Shown here: piece after piece, positions 62,175 through 62,233 of the stretch
How the letters are laid out: every line of letters starts with the position of its first letter
Position numbering within the stretch: position 1 is the first letter of the stretch
Assembly: GCF_004348425.1 (NCBI RefSeq)
Contig: NZ_SMKK01000019.1
Location: 1 to 62,233, forward strand
Source of the DNA: Actinomadura sp. 7K507
GTDB lineage: Bacteria; Actinomycetota; Actinomycetes; Streptosporangiales; Streptosporangiaceae
Reading direction: 5' to 3'
Length of the DNA stretch: 62,233 nt
The notes under the pieces: generated by a model
What the model was told of the DNA's origin: nothing
The model's input: the letters and a program-made list of their open reading frames with translations, nothing else
Database searches by the model: none
Made by a program: the position numbers and the translations under genes

Positions 62175-62233
62175 ATGCCCTCACCACACCCGCCCGAGTT
62201 CCGCCGCCGCGCGGTCGAGCTGGCCCGCCAGGG
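62175..62233 (+). mobile_element. IS3-type transposase (OrfA-like), partial at the window edge
   Basis: Starts MPSPHPPEFRRRAVELARQG from ATG 62175 with GGAAGG upstream, which is the usual N-terminus of IS3-family OrfA transposases (P-P-E-F-RRRAVEL). The rest lies outside. The left end may begin around 62134 (TGATCTGAGG), beside the broken AraC gene. Confidence 0.6.

Overview
The window is high-GC actinobacterial DNA. Gene content (DUF397/DUF5753/RsbW-like trio, DUF222-HNH endonuclease, ECF41 sigma factor, many paired acyl-CoA dehydrogenases, DinB-like proteins) and codon use point to a filamentous actinomycete, most like Actinomadura/Thermomonosporaceae. The species is an inference. There are no rRNA or tRNA genes, no CRISPR and no replication origin.

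Layout. (1) 1-4.3 kb: two paralogous membrane-anchored surface proteins, a VOC protein and a TIGR03086 protein behind twin palindromes. (2) 4.0-44.7 kb: a large CoA-dependent catabolic region in several operons. An aldolase-type thiolase/DUF35/amidohydrolase operon (7303 to 4016, minus) faces an acyl-CoA ligase. An MFS transporter, a fused double CaiB/BaiF CoA-transferase and a PadR regulator follow on the minus strand (14406 to 9522). Two acyl-CoA dehydrogenase pairs and an enoyl-CoA hydratase (19822 to 14602, minus) diverge from a GntR regulator. A 13-gene minus-strand operon (38098 to 20757) encodes a SMP-30-like propeller, SDRs, a Rieske oxygenase, a Baeyer-Villiger-type monooxygenase, a ThDP enzyme, an aldehyde dehydrogenase, a complete Liv-type ABC importer and an acyl-CoA ligase. 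Diverging from it (38350 to 44701, plus) are a hydratase, a ligase, a CoA-transferase, a CitE-like lyase and an acetyl-CoA hydrolase/transferase. Most genes overlap by ATGA or GTGA. Together they look like import, oxygenation, lactone opening, CoA activation, beta-oxidation and retro-aldol/lyase cleavage of an alicyclic, terpenoid or steroid-like carboxylate. The substrate cannot be read from the sequence.

(3) 44.7-55.4 kb: a decay zone. It holds a frameshifted RsbW-like ATPase, an HTH-less DUF5753 regulator, a malate dehydrogenase tail, a frameshifted membrane protein, an IS481-type transposase whose second catalytic Asp reads Asn, and a collapsed ECF41-sigma/FAD-oxidoreductase locus. Next to the wreck is an intact ECF41 locus with matched divergent promoters. 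(4) 55.4-62.2 kb: two imine-reductase-like enzymes around a MerR regulator, a SMI1/KNR4-like protein, a tiny secreted protein, Nudix, PNPOx and DHFR-like genes, and an AraC regulator apparently cut by an IS3-type element at the right edge.

The most unusual property is distributed. About 18 short tandem arrays (unit 11-21 bp, each with its own sequence) sit at starts, ends or junctions of genes. Inside reading frames the periods are 12, 15, 18 or 21. Outside frames they are mostly 11, 14, 16, 17 or about 19, with one intergenic 18-bp array.
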